From Paenibacillus sp. H1-7 (GTDB taxonomy: Bacteria; Bacillota; Bacilli; Paenibacillales; NBRC-103111), in the NCBI RefSeq assembly GCF_022354825.1, contig NZ_CP031168.1:6387501-6451500 (forward strand): a DNA stretch of 64,000 nt. Direction: 5' to 3'. The position numbers were made by a program, and so were the translations under genes. The notes under the pieces were generated by a model, which searched no databases, had not been told where the DNA came from, and worked only from the letters and a program-made list of their open reading frames with translations. Position 1 is the first letter of the stretch. Every line of letters begins with the position of its first letter. Shown here one piece after another: positions 32,337 through 40,661 of the stretch.

Positions 32337-35300
32337 TCATTGGATCACTCGTATGGTCTCGCTGCCGGAAAAGCTTTTTCCGCCCGTCATGCTGCCTACA
32401 ATCGTTACTTTCGTGCTGCCGCTCGCACTGCCGAGCGCATCAAGCACTTGCTTCCGGTCGAAACGGACCATCACGATTTTGAACCGGTCTTTGCCTTGGA
32501 CCCGGTCCCCGAATTCCCACGGACTTAATTGTGCCTGCACCGAAGCTCCGTTAACTTGCAGCTTTACCGAGGATTTATCGATGGTGGATACATCGTAACC
32601 TGCAGGGAGCTGAATGAACGCCAGGAAATGAGGCACTCCCACCGGATTTTTGGCCATAATGACGTTAGGAACTATCTCCACCTTGGCCTCCACCGCCACC
32701 TGGAAGGCAACGGACTGCGTGATGCTGTTGCCTGCTTTATCCCGAGCCGTAACCGTCAGCGTATTGCTGCCCGCTAACTGGGCTAGGCTGACGGTTTGCC
32801 CGTCCACAACCGGCTTGCCGTTCAATGCAGCGGACACGGTATCGACACCCGATAAGCTGTCGTACACGGCATAAGATACCGTCATCGACTGGGAAGTCGT
32901 ATACGAGGATGCGGTATTTATAACAACGGCAGGCTTTGTTTTATCTAGATGGATGCCATACACGGCAGCTGTCGCCGTGTTCCCGCCCCTGTCCATCGCC
33001 GTTCCCGTAACAGTCTGATTCGCACCTTCGGATGAGATGATTTTCACCGAATCGACGGACGCTATTCCCGATCCGCTGTCAACAGCCGTAAACCGCACCG
33101 TCACATCCGAATTGTACCATCCGTTAGCGTTAGGCCGGGTCACAGCTTCTCCCGTGATTACGGGAGGCTTCGTATCGACTACGGTAACCGTCTGCTTGGA
33201 CGTAATCGTGTCACCCTGCGCATCCGTCGCAGTCCAAGTCACCGTCGTCGTACCGAGCCGAAAATCCTGCGGCGCGTCGTTAGTGACTACGGCGCCTTCT
33301 GATGCGACAGCGGTGCCGATCTCAACCGGCGTTCGTTCGCCCGTCGCTTCTGCAGTTACATTGGCCGGAGCCGTCAGCTGCAGGTTGGAAACATAGTACA
33401 CACTGATTTCGTTGATCGTCGGCTCTTTGCTCACACCCGACTCTTTCTTCGTCGAGAACATCCACAGGCGCAAATACTGCGCAGTGACCGGAGCGAAGCT
33501 GATCGTCTTGTTCGCGCCTATCGACGTCCCTTCGGTACCGGGAATATCGACATAGTTAATGCCGTCATCCGAAGCCTGCAGCACGTAAGAATCGACGCGC
33601 GGATACGAGCTTTCATTAATGACCGCTTGGTTGAACCGGACTTCATTCCCGAAATCGACAAGCAGATATTGATCCGTCACGCTGCCTTTGGCTGCAGACC
33701 AGCGGGTTGAAGTATTGCCGTCGAACGCTTTGCCAGCAGTGTAGGTGTCGCTCCATTGTGACGAAGCGGCGTAGGTTTTGTTCAACGTAAAGCTGTCTTG
33801 AACAACCTGAATCGTCAGCACGGCGCTGCTGCCCGAACTGAAAGTAAACGTGACAGGGTATTGCCCAATAGCTAACTTGCTCAAGTAGGCGCTTTTAAAA
33901 GTAACCGAGGTCCCGGTAGCGGTATAATCGGTTCCTTCCTTAAGAACGCCGGCGGCGTCACGGATGGACACCAGCGTGTTGCCGTTCAGATTCAACGCAA
34001 TCGAGCTGTCTCCCGAGCCCAGCGCATACTTCAAGGTCGACGAACCAAGCTCTGCGCTGGCAGGCGGTTGAACGTACACGGTGAGCAGCGACTCATTCCC
34101 TGCGCTGAAAGCAAACGTAAGCGTATGCGGTCCAATCGGCAGCTTGGACAGGTATTGTTTGTTCAACAGGACGGATGTCCCCTGATTCACGAAATCGACG
34201 CCTTCGATAAGCCGGCTGGACGCATCGGATACGGAAGCCAGCGTATTGCCGTTCAGATGAACGCCGACCGCGACATCCCCGCCATTTTGCATGAACTGAA
34301 TGGACGGAACGGTCAGAGCGGAATGAGCCTGCGGCAAGCCGGCCGCTTGAATGCCGATTTCGCCGAACGGAATAGGCAGGAATTCCGGTATTTGGGTGTA
34401 AATGACCGAATCGTTCCGCAGCTGAAAGTTGCCGTTCGCCGGATCCACGAACCCGAGAGCATTTTTATCGGCATAGGTCAGGTTGTTGGCAAACGTGCCG
34501 AGCTGCATGTTGCGGTTCACGTCTCCCGAAATGGCCCCGCTGCTCACAATTGCATTGTTGCGGACGACATTCCGTTTCGGCAGCAACGGCTCGTCGTTTA
34601 AAATATCGGGCAGCGTAGGATAACGCTCTCTCCAGAGATCGCTTTGATAAGGAACCTGATTGAATTTGCTCATCAGTGAATTATAGTTCGTCTCACCCGG
34701 CTTATAATCACGGGTCATGAAGGCGATGGACGTTCCCGAGTCGATGACGATATTGTTCTCGACAATATTTTCCCGTCCGTTGGCCAGCTTGAACGCCTGC
34801 TTGCCGATCTTGGAAAAGACGTTACCCCGCATCTCCACGCCGCTCATGTAATCGTCCAAATAAATAGCAGCGGTAGAAACGCGCAGATCGCTGGCGATAA
34901 TATCATGGAAATAATTATAGCGAATGGCATTGCCGCGCCATACGAAGCTTCTACCCGAGTAAATGGCCGACGCGTCCGCCGTTTCTTTGACCACGTCATA
35001 AATTTCGTTATACTCCATCACATGGTCGTTCCCTCGGAACTGGATCGCGAGGTGGGGCGCATCATGCATTTTGTTATGCGTCGCCCGGTTGCCGACTCCG
35101 TTCAGCTCCACCGCAGAAGTATAGGTTAGTTTGATTCTGGCGTAGTCGTAAATATCGTTATTGTCGGCATAGTTCCCCGCCGGAGTCAGAGTCGTGAAGT
35201 CCCCTCCATTTAATGAGACGCCACCATTGCCCATGCTGTAAATCCGGGAGCCGTAGACGCCGTTGTTGCGTCCGCCGTTAATTTTGACCGCGTAGCCGCC

Positions 35301-36392
35301 CATCTTGCTGATTTCGCTGTAACGGATCTGGTTGTTCTCGCCGCCGGTTATATCGATGGCATTACCGCGATGAACCTCCATCGACAAACCGCTGAAAATA
35401 ATATTCGATGCATTGTTCATCGTTATCATGTTTTTGTTGAATAGAGACAGCTGAATCTTTTTGCCTTGTACGGGGGCAGGAGGATAAAAATAAAGCTTTC
35501 CTGCATTGCGGTCCAAATACCATTCACCCGGAGCATCGAGCTCTTCCAAAATATTGTAGAAGTAAAACCGCTGTCCGGCTTTCATCGCATAGCTCGTTCC
35601 CTTGTATGTCTCGATCGTTTTCCGGTCCCAGTCGATCGATTTGATCTCCAGATCGTTCGTAGCCCAGTCGTTACCCCAATACCCGAGCATCCACGTATAG
35701 TCGCTGCTGGACCATTTGCGCAGCCCGTCATCCTTATAACTAAACGTATAGCCCGTTCCCGCTGTGCTATTCGGGGTGTACACGACCTGGTTGACCGTCG
35801 TAAAACCGCTGTTCGGCCATCTGGCCAAGGTCATGACATTGCCGTTAAAAAACAGCTCCGGAGCCACCGCTGTATTGCTTCCTAGAAGCCCGTAATCGGT
35901 AATGCCAAGTGCATTCAAATCGACCTGAACCACTTTACCTGCGACTTCCTGCGGAATGCGTGCCAGCACGGCAGCATCCGTAACCGGCTGAAACAACGAT
36001 GTATCCAGCGTATCGCCGCCGAGGAAGGATACTTTTTCTCCGCCATAGGCTTGGTACACAACAGGAGCGCCCTCCGCCCCGGAATCCCGTTCATCCAGCT
36101 GAAACGTATCCGTGAATCGGTATTCGCCGCCCCGGATGTTCACCGTAACACCGGATGCAGGCAGTCCGCCGGCGCCCTTTCTTTCGCGAATCGTATCCCT
36201 CGCTTTTTCCATCGTAGCAAATGGGCTGTTCAATGAACCGTCATTCGTATCGCTGCCGTTAGTGGCTACGTACAGCTGCATGGGTCCTTCCTGTGCTTGC
36301 ACCCTATGTCCTCCCTCCCCCCATGGCAAGCTGCCGAAAATCAGCGCACTTGCAACAAGCAGCGCCTTCCATCGCCTCGTTGGTCTCATCAT
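32337..36392 (-). CDS. Large secreted right-handed beta-helix protein with CBM_X2 and F5/8-type C domains
   Basis: A 1351-residue exported protein, the largest in the window. A signal peptide covers about residues 1-34. The beta-helix domain runs from about 37 to 680, beginning YVATNGSDTNDGSLNSPFAT and GVTVNIRGGEYRFTDTFQLD, which are typical of GH141-like and pectate-lyase-fold enzymes. Two CBM_X2-like modules follow (about 690-860; each has LNGNTL and YLSKL). Next is a discoidin/F5/8-type C carbohydrate-binding domain (about 864-1002, SSQWSDTYTAGKAFDGNTST), a HYR module and two Ig-like repeats. The C-terminal about 115 residues are unassigned. It probably acts on extracellular polysaccharide; the substrate is unknown. 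An AraC regulator lies 135 bp upstream in the same direction. Confidence 0.82.
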   Translation of the reverse strand: MMRPTRRWKALLVASALIFGSLPWGEGGHRVQAQEGPMQLYVATNGSDTNDGSLNSPFATMEKARDTIRERKGAGGLPASGVTVNIRGGEYRFTDTFQLDERDSGAEGAPVVYQAYGGEKVSFLGGDTLDTSLFQPVTDAAVLARIPQEVAGKVVQVDLNALGITDYGLLGSNTAVAPELFFNGNVMTLARWPNSGFTTVNQVVYTPNSTAGTGYTFSYKDDGLRKWSSSDYTWMLGYWGNDWATNDLEIKSIDWDRKTIETYKGTSYAMKAGQRFYFYNILEELDAPGEWYLDRNAGKLYFYPPAPVQGKKIQLSLFNKNMITMNNASNIIFSGLSMEVHRGNAIDITGGENNQIRYSEISKMGGYAVKINGGRNNGVYGSRIYSMGNGGVSLNGGDFTTLTPAGNYADNNDIYDYARIKLTYTSAVELNGVGNRATHNKMHDAPHLAIQFRGNDHVMEYNEIYDVVKETADASAIYSGRSFVWRGNAIRYNYFHDIIASDLRVSTAAIYLDDYMSGVEMRGNVFSKIGKQAFKLANGRENIVENNIVIDSGTSIAFMTRDYKPGETNYNSLMSKFNQVPYQSDLWRERYPTLPDILNDEPLLPKRNVVRNNAIVSSGAISGDVNRNMQLGTFANNLTYADKNALGFVDPANGNFQLRNDSVIYTQIPEFLPIPFGEIGIQAAGLPQAHSALTVPSIQFMQNGGDVAVGVHLNGNTLASVSDASSRLIEGVDFVNQGTSVLLNKQYLSKLPIGPHTLTFAFSAGNESLLTVYVQPPASAELGSSTLKYALGSGDSSIALNLNGNTLVSIRDAAGVLKEGTDYTATGTSVTFKSAYLSKLAIGQYPVTFTFSSGSSAVLTIQVVQDSFTLNKTYAASSQWSDTYTAGKAFDGNTSTRWSAAKGSVTDQYLLVDFGNEVRFNQAVINESSYPRVDSYVLQASDDGINYVDIPGTEGTSIGANKTISFAPVTAQYLRLWMFSTKKESGVSKEPTINEISVYYVSNLQLTAPANVTAEATGERTPVEIGTAVASEGAVVTNDAPQDFRLGTTTVTWTATDAQGDTITSKQTVTVVDTKPPVITGEAVTRPNANGWYNSDVTVRFTAVDSGSGIASVDSVKIISSEGANQTVTGTAMDRGGNTATAAVYGIHLDKTKPAVVINTASSYTTSQSMTVSYAVYDSLSGVDTVSAALNGKPVVDGQTVSLAQLAGSNTLTVTARDKAGNSITQSVAFQVAVEAKVEIVPNVIMAKNPVGVPHFLAFIQLPAGYDVSTIDKSSVKLQVNGASVQAQLSPWEFGDRVQGKDRFKIVMVRFDRKQVLDALGSASGSTKVTIVGSMTGGKSFSGSETIRVIQ

Positions 36393-36527
36393 TTCCCGCC
36401 TCTCCTATGTAAAGTGCCGTGAGCACGTATCGAGCCCACCACACCATAATACAGCGCTTACATAGTAAGAAGAAGTTGTCTGCCTAACCTTTATTGTTGT
36501 AAAACTAACCTGCCGAATGGAGCCGCA

Positions 36528-37382
36528 TTATCGGTTCGTCCTGGCGCTTGCTGCAGGTATATTCCTGTAATCCGAAGGAGTCGCGCCGGTATGCTTCTTA
36601 AAAGCCGCCGAGAAATACGACACGTCGTTAAAGCCTGTCCTGCCGGCTACTTCGCCTACAGTCAGTTCGGTCGAAGCCAGCAGCTGCTGCGCCTTTTCGA
36701 GCCTGCGCTCATGGATATATTTCATCGGCGGCGTGCCCATATGTTTTTTGAACATGCGAATGAAGTAATTGGGGTGGAAATGGGCATGGAGGGACAGCTG
36801 CTCGATAGTAAGCTCCTCGGCCAAATGGGCGTCGATATAATGCAAGGAATCAATCAGTTTGCGTTCGATTGCGGAGCCCATGTGATGATGCTGGTTGGCC
36901 AATGCCTGTTCGAGAAACAGACTGATGACGGAGAACAGAGCGGCCTGAATCCGGATCGATGCCGTCGGGCCGCGTGTGGAATAATGATGTATCATCTCTT
37001 CAAAGTGCCGCTGCATGGTGCCGGCATCCTCCACCTGAACGAGGCAGGGAAGATTCAAACGGTTCAACAATCTGCCGAAATTGATGTTAGATTTGAAATG
37101 GCACCAATATTTCGTATAGGGCGTGCCACCAGTGGTGGAGCACGAATGCTTCACTCCGCCTGGTATCAGCATCAGCTCCCCGGGCCGGGGATAAAAAAGC
37201 TCGTTGCCGATCTGCACCCACCCTTCTCCGTCGCGTATGTAATACAGTTTGTTGTAGGTAGGGGAAATATGCAGCATTCTCCAATCCTGCGTACATCTCG
37301 ACAGCTTGGCATTCAGTAGCTGCACCTGCAAATACGACAGCTGGCGGTTTAACAATTGCGCTGCGACTTTATCCAACTCCAT
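36528..37382 (-). CDS. AraC-family regulator with cupin sensor
   Basis: A 284-residue regulator. The N-terminal cupin (about residues 20-110; YIRDGEGWVQIGNELFYPRP, GELMLIPGGVKHSC) senses a ligand, probably a sugar. The C-terminal two helix-turn-helix motifs (about 185-280) include IEQLSLHAHFHPNYFIRMFK and VGEVAGRTGFNDVSYFSAAF. It is encoded 135 bp upstream of the beta-helix polysaccharide-active protein, in the same direction. It is a plausible activator of that gene. Confidence 0.85.
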   Translation of the reverse strand: MELDKVAAQLLNRQLSYLQVQLLNAKLSRCTQDWRMLHISPTYNKLYYIRDGEGWVQIGNELFYPRPGELMLIPGGVKHSCSTTGGTPYTKYWCHFKSNINFGRLLNRLNLPCLVQVEDAGTMQRHFEEMIHHYSTRGPTASIRIQAALFSVISLFLEQALANQHHHMGSAIERKLIDSLHYIDAHLAEELTIEQLSLHAHFHPNYFIRMFKKHMGTPPMKYIHERRLEKAQQLLASTELTVGEVAGRTGFNDVSYFSAAFKKHTGATPSDYRNIPAASARTNR

Positions 37383-37497
37383 CCCCCCATTTTATCCGCT
37401 GTTATGCTTAGCTCCCTTTACTTTCTATTTCCGGACTTCGTTCCCCTTCTTGTTTCGTATAGTAGATTTGCAGCGGACGCGTATTCTTCTCCTGTAC

Positions 37498-37544
37498 CTA
37501 AAAAAATGCGCCACGGACGCAAGCAAGCTCCAGGTCCGGGCGCA
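37498..37544 (-). terminator. Terminator of the cysteine dioxygenase gene
   Basis: TGCGCC plus GGAC pair with GTCC plus GGCGCA. The minus strand continues in TTTTTTT. Confidence 0.7.
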
Positions 37545-37552
37545 CAAACCGG

Positions 37553-38044
37553 CTAAATGACGTAATCCAACACCTGCTCGTAAGTGGCATAGATTTTCGT
37601 ATCCTTCATGACAGGCGTGTAGGCATGCAATGAAACGACCCTTTCTTTACCTTCATTGCACATCTGATGAATTTGACCGGTTGGAGCATACATGAACTGG
37701 TTCGCCTTCACGATGCTTGCTCCGCTCTCATAAGCGTACCCTCCCGTCCCCAGCCGGTAGTGACGGTTCGTCAACTGGCCCTCGAGCACCAAAGCACATC
37801 CTTCCGATGCCCCGTGATCGTGGATGTAAGTCTCCCTTCCTGCCGGCAGATGGATCAGGATGACCTCCACTTCGTCCGACCGGAACAGGACGGTTCTTCC
37901 ATAGGGCAAACACGACGGCTCTTCGACATACGAGGATACCTCTTCCGGATTCATATCCAGCTGCTGCATCAACGCTCTCAATTCATGGGGAGACGGACTT
38001 TTGACATGCTGAAACGCTTGCCCGATGGCTTCAAGTAGTTTCAT
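37553..38044 (-). CDS. Cysteine dioxygenase
   Basis: A 163-residue cupin enzyme that oxidises L-cysteine to cysteine sulfinate with O2. Iron ligands are His75 and His77 in IHDHGASEG and His126 in GQIHQM. The substrate-binding Arg50 and the pair His140/Tyr142 (SLHAY) are all present. The mammalian crosslinked Cys93 is replaced by Gly82, the normal bacterial form. No crosslinked cofactor is therefore expected. It resembles B. subtilis YubC. It is monocistronic, preceded by GGAGGTTAACC and followed by a terminator. Confidence 0.9.
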   Translation of the reverse strand: MKLLEAIGQAFQHVKSPSPHELRALMQQLDMNPEEVSSYVEEPSCLPYGRTVLFRSDEVEVILIHLPAGRETYIHDHGASEGCALVLEGQLTNRHYRLGTGGYAYESGASIVKANQFMYAPTGQIHQMCNEGKERVVSLHAYTPVMKDTKIYATYEQVLDYVI

Positions 38045-38181
38045 GGTGGTTAACCTCCATTAATAACTTTTTCTGCAGATACGCATAAGAAAATCTTATA
38101 ATGTATGGTTTATTCCGCTAATGCCCTGCAGGTGCCTGTATCGCGCACAAAATCGCCTGAAAAAAACGCATAAACAACAAA

Positions 38182-38212
38182 AAAACACCGGGCTGTTCGC
38201 GCCCAGTGTCTT
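38182..38212 (-). terminator. Terminator of the AlkD-like gene
   Basis: ACACCGGGC (38185-38193) pairs with GCCCAGTGT (38201-38209) with one C-A mismatch. TTTTTTT follows on the minus strand. Confidence 0.75.
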
Positions 38213-38272
38213 CTTTTCGCCTGAATCGGTATCGCCAGAATAGGTATCGCCTCAACCGTTGCTGTATTATGC

Positions 38273-38947
38273 TTAAGCGTTCTGCAGATGCTTTAAACCT
38301 TCCCGCCTGCTCAAAGGCTTCAATTCATGACTGTCGATAAACTGCTGAACCGAGCCCGGATTTGTTTTGGCATATTCCCGCAGCGCCCAGCCGATCGCTT
38401 TTTGAATAAAAAACTCGTTCGAATCCGCCTTGCGGACAATGTAGTCATAGAGCAGCTTCTCATCCGTATGCTGTTTATATTTCAACTGAAACAAAATCGC
38501 AGACCGGTTCAGCCACATATTATCCGATTCAATCCAAGGCTCCGCATACATCGCAATCAGCTCCGGATACTGTCTGAGCAGATGCCCCGCCATATTCGGC
38601 GCGATGCCGTCGACCGTATCCCACCATGACTTATTGACAATAAGCCGCTCCAACAGGCTCATATGGTTCGGATTCAGCCTTTTGACCGATTTGGCCAATA
38701 TATCGAGCGCCGTGTACTGATACTCCCGCTCCGGCAAATTCCACAGCTCCGTTATGATATCGGGGAGCAGCTCGATCGACGGCACTCCCTGCTCCTGGAT
38801 GAATTGCTTGAACAGCGATTCACGCTGAGGTTTCCTTATTCCCAGAAATTCAAACTGGTTCCGCATGTATTGCTTCATCGCTACGGCATCCTCAGCGTTG
38901 TGGTGCTGTGCGAACATTCGAACGATTTGCTCCGTGTATGCGTTCAT
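38273..38947 (-). CDS. AlkD-type DNA alkylation repair protein
   Basis: A 224-residue all-helical HEAT-like protein. The ATG at 38947 has GGAGGGG upstream. Features of AlkD glycosylases are FLGIRKPQRESLFKQFI near the N-terminus, NKSWWDTVDGIAPNMAGHLL with the essential Asp, and QKAIGWALREYAKTNPG with the basic residues of the DNA groove. AlkD removes 3- and 7-alkylated purines without base flipping. It is a single-gene unit. Confidence 0.9.
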   Translation of the reverse strand: MNAYTEQIVRMFAQHHNAEDAVAMKQYMRNQFEFLGIRKPQRESLFKQFIQEQGVPSIELLPDIITELWNLPEREYQYTALDILAKSVKRLNPNHMSLLERLIVNKSWWDTVDGIAPNMAGHLLRQYPELIAMYAEPWIESDNMWLNRSAILFQLKYKQHTDEKLLYDYIVRKADSNEFFIQKAIGWALREYAKTNPGSVQQFIDSHELKPLSRREGLKHLQNA

Positions 38948-39079
38948 CGGGCCCCTCCGAATCCAATGTAAAGGAACCACATCGTTCCCTTTATCCTTCC
39001 ATTATACCATTGTGTGGCGTAGCCCGTCCTCTTTTGCTACACTGAAACTTATTACTATCAACAAGGGGGACATTGAAAA

Positions 39080-39868
39080 GTGCCTGGATTTTTACTCGAT
39101 TTGGACGGAACTTTATATCATGGAGATTCGCCGATTGCCGGAGCGGCATCGTTCATACAATGGTTGAAGGAACAGGGCTATCCGTACTTGTACGTGACCA
39201 ACAATTCCTCTCGTACGCCGGAGCAGGTAGTGGAGCATTTCGCCAAGGTAGGCATTGAGGCAAGTCCGGAAGAAGTGCTGACCTCCTCCCAGGCGGCTGC
39301 CTTATACATGCAGGAACGGAAGAAAGGAAACCGCGCTTATATCATCGGTGAAAATGGTCTGCAGCAAGCGATGCGCGACGCAGGCTTCGAATCGGTGACG
39401 GAAGGGCCGGCCGACTTCGTCGTGCAAGGGATCGACCGCAGCTTCAATTACGAGTTGCTGGCGGAAGCCGTCAGCCGCATTCGCGCAGGAGCGGAATTCG
39501 TGCTGACCAATCCCGATCACTTGCTCCCGTGGAACAACGAGCTGCGTCCCGGCGCCGGATCGATCGGCGCATCGATCGAGCGGGCCAGCCAAACCGAGCC
39601 CGTAGTCATCGGCAAGCCGTCGCCGATTATTATGAATTACGCCATCCGCAAGCTCGGATTGCCGGCGGAGCAGATTTGGGTTGTCGGGGACAACCTGCTG
39701 ACGGACATCCGCGGCGGTATCGCAGCGCAATGCCGCACCGCGCTCGTGCTTACCGGGCTCATCAGCCGGGACACGCTGCAGGAGCAGCTGCAGCGGACCG
39801 GGGTCGAGCCCGACTTGGTTTGCGACAGCTTGACGGATCTGGCCGTCAAGCTGTCGGAGGAGGCCTAA
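39080..39868 (+). CDS. HAD-IIA (NagD/p-nitrophenylphosphatase-like) phosphatase
   Basis: A 262-residue enzyme. The GTG at 39080 has AAGGGGG nine bases upstream. Nucleophile motif I is LLDLDGTLYHG; motif II is VTNNSSRTPEQV; the lysine lies in VIGKPSP; and GDNLLTDIRGG is motif IV. The C2 cap type is that of the AraL/NagD group. It dephosphorylates small sugar phosphates or 2-phosphoglycolate-like metabolites. It is followed by a 17-bp perfect hairpin at 39903-39940. Confidence 0.9.
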   Translation: MPGFLLDLDGTLYHGDSPIAGAASFIQWLKEQGYPYLYVTNNSSRTPEQVVEHFAKVGIEASPEEVLTSSQAAALYMQERKKGNRAYIIGENGLQQAMRDAGFESVTEGPADFVVQGIDRSFNYELLAEAVSRIRAGAEFVLTNPDHLLPWNNELRPGAGSIGASIERASQTEPVVIGKPSPIIMNYAIRKLGLPAEQIWVVGDNLLTDIRGGIAAQCRTALVLTGLISRDTLQEQLQRTGVEPDLVCDSLTDLAVKLSEEA

Positions 39869-39902
39869 CCGCCGCCTCGTGCCGGCGGACGGCCAGCTCT
39901 TA

Positions 39903-39940
39903 GCGAGACGCGGCTTCTTGCGGAAGAAGCCGCGTCTCGC
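39903..39940 (+). terminator. 17-bp perfect hairpin after HAD gene
   Basis: GCGAGACGCGGCTTCTT (39903-39919) and its exact complement (39924-39940) enclose a four-base loop, GCGG. No T run follows, so it is either a weak terminator or an RNA-stabilising 3' hairpin. It shares the GAAGCCGC core with the next hairpin. Confidence 0.6.
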
Positions 39941-39980
39941 TTGCGGGATCATCGCGGCGATACCGTCTATCGCCGCCGGC

Positions 39981-40030
39981 AAAACAAAAAGAAGCCGCAC
40001 GCGCACCCTCCGGTGCTCGCTGCGGCTTCT
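39981..40030 (-). terminator. Terminator of the padR/efflux unit
   Basis: AGAAGCCGCA (39990-39999) pairs with TGCGGCTTCT (40021-40030), with inner GCACC/GGTGC. The minus strand continues TTTTTGTTTT. It is immediately downstream of the padR stop. Confidence 0.8.
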
Positions 40031-40032
40031 TG

Positions 40033-40596
40033 CTATTGCTCCTCGAGCGGAATTCCACGCTCCGCCATCCGTCCGTCCTTCGCGTCCTTGACCATCCGCT
40101 CCAGACAGCGAAGCTGGGTTAGGCCGTGCTCGTAAGCATTCATCATCATGTGCAGCACGCCGCGGGAGACGATGGGGATGTGCTCCTCGTACAGCTCTCG
40201 CATTTGGCGCACCCGCTTTTTCTGCTCCTCCAGCCTGCTACTCAGGATACGGTGAATTTCCTCCTGATCCCCGTCCTTGGCAAACATCAGTGCCGTCCCC
40301 ATAGGATCGTACAGCTCCTTCTGCTCCTCGAACTGCTGTAGAAGGAGCTCTTGAAAAAGCTCCTTCCCCTGATCGGTAATCCGGTAAATCGTCTTATCCG
40401 GACGGTTGCTGTCTCTTACGACTTCCACGGTCTCTATCAAGCCCTCTTTACGCAGCTGATCGATAGCGTAATAGAGGGATCCGTCCCGCATTTTAATATA
40501 ATGATGCATTTCGCGTTCTTTCATCGTTGCGCGTATTTCATAGGGATGCGCATTGTTCTCCATAAGCAGCCCCAAAATGACGAGCTTCATCGACAT
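40033..40596 (-). CDS. PadR-family transcriptional regulator
   Basis: A 187-residue regulator. The PadR winged helix occupies residues 1-85 (LVILGLLMENNAHPYEIRAT, RDGSLYYAIDQLRKEGLIET, and the wing RPDKTIYRITDQGKELF). A helical C-terminal dimerisation domain (Vir_act_alpha_C-like) follows. It lies 65 bp downstream of the DHA2 exporter gene in the same direction. It probably represses that gene; a palindrome lies in the unit's promoter. Confidence 0.85.
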   Translation of the reverse strand: MSMKLVILGLLMENNAHPYEIRATMKEREMHHYIKMRDGSLYYAIDQLRKEGLIETVEVVRDSNRPDKTIYRITDQGKELFQELLLQQFEEQKELYDPMGTALMFAKDGDQEEIHRILSSRLEEQKKRVRQMRELYEEHIPIVSRGVLHMMMNAYEHGLTQLRCLERMVKDAKDGRMAERGIPLEEQ

Positions 40597-40661
40597 CGGC
40601 TTTTCCTCACCCTCCCGGCAAACTCGGCACTGTACATGTTACCGTACGCTGCCGCGGGAGA

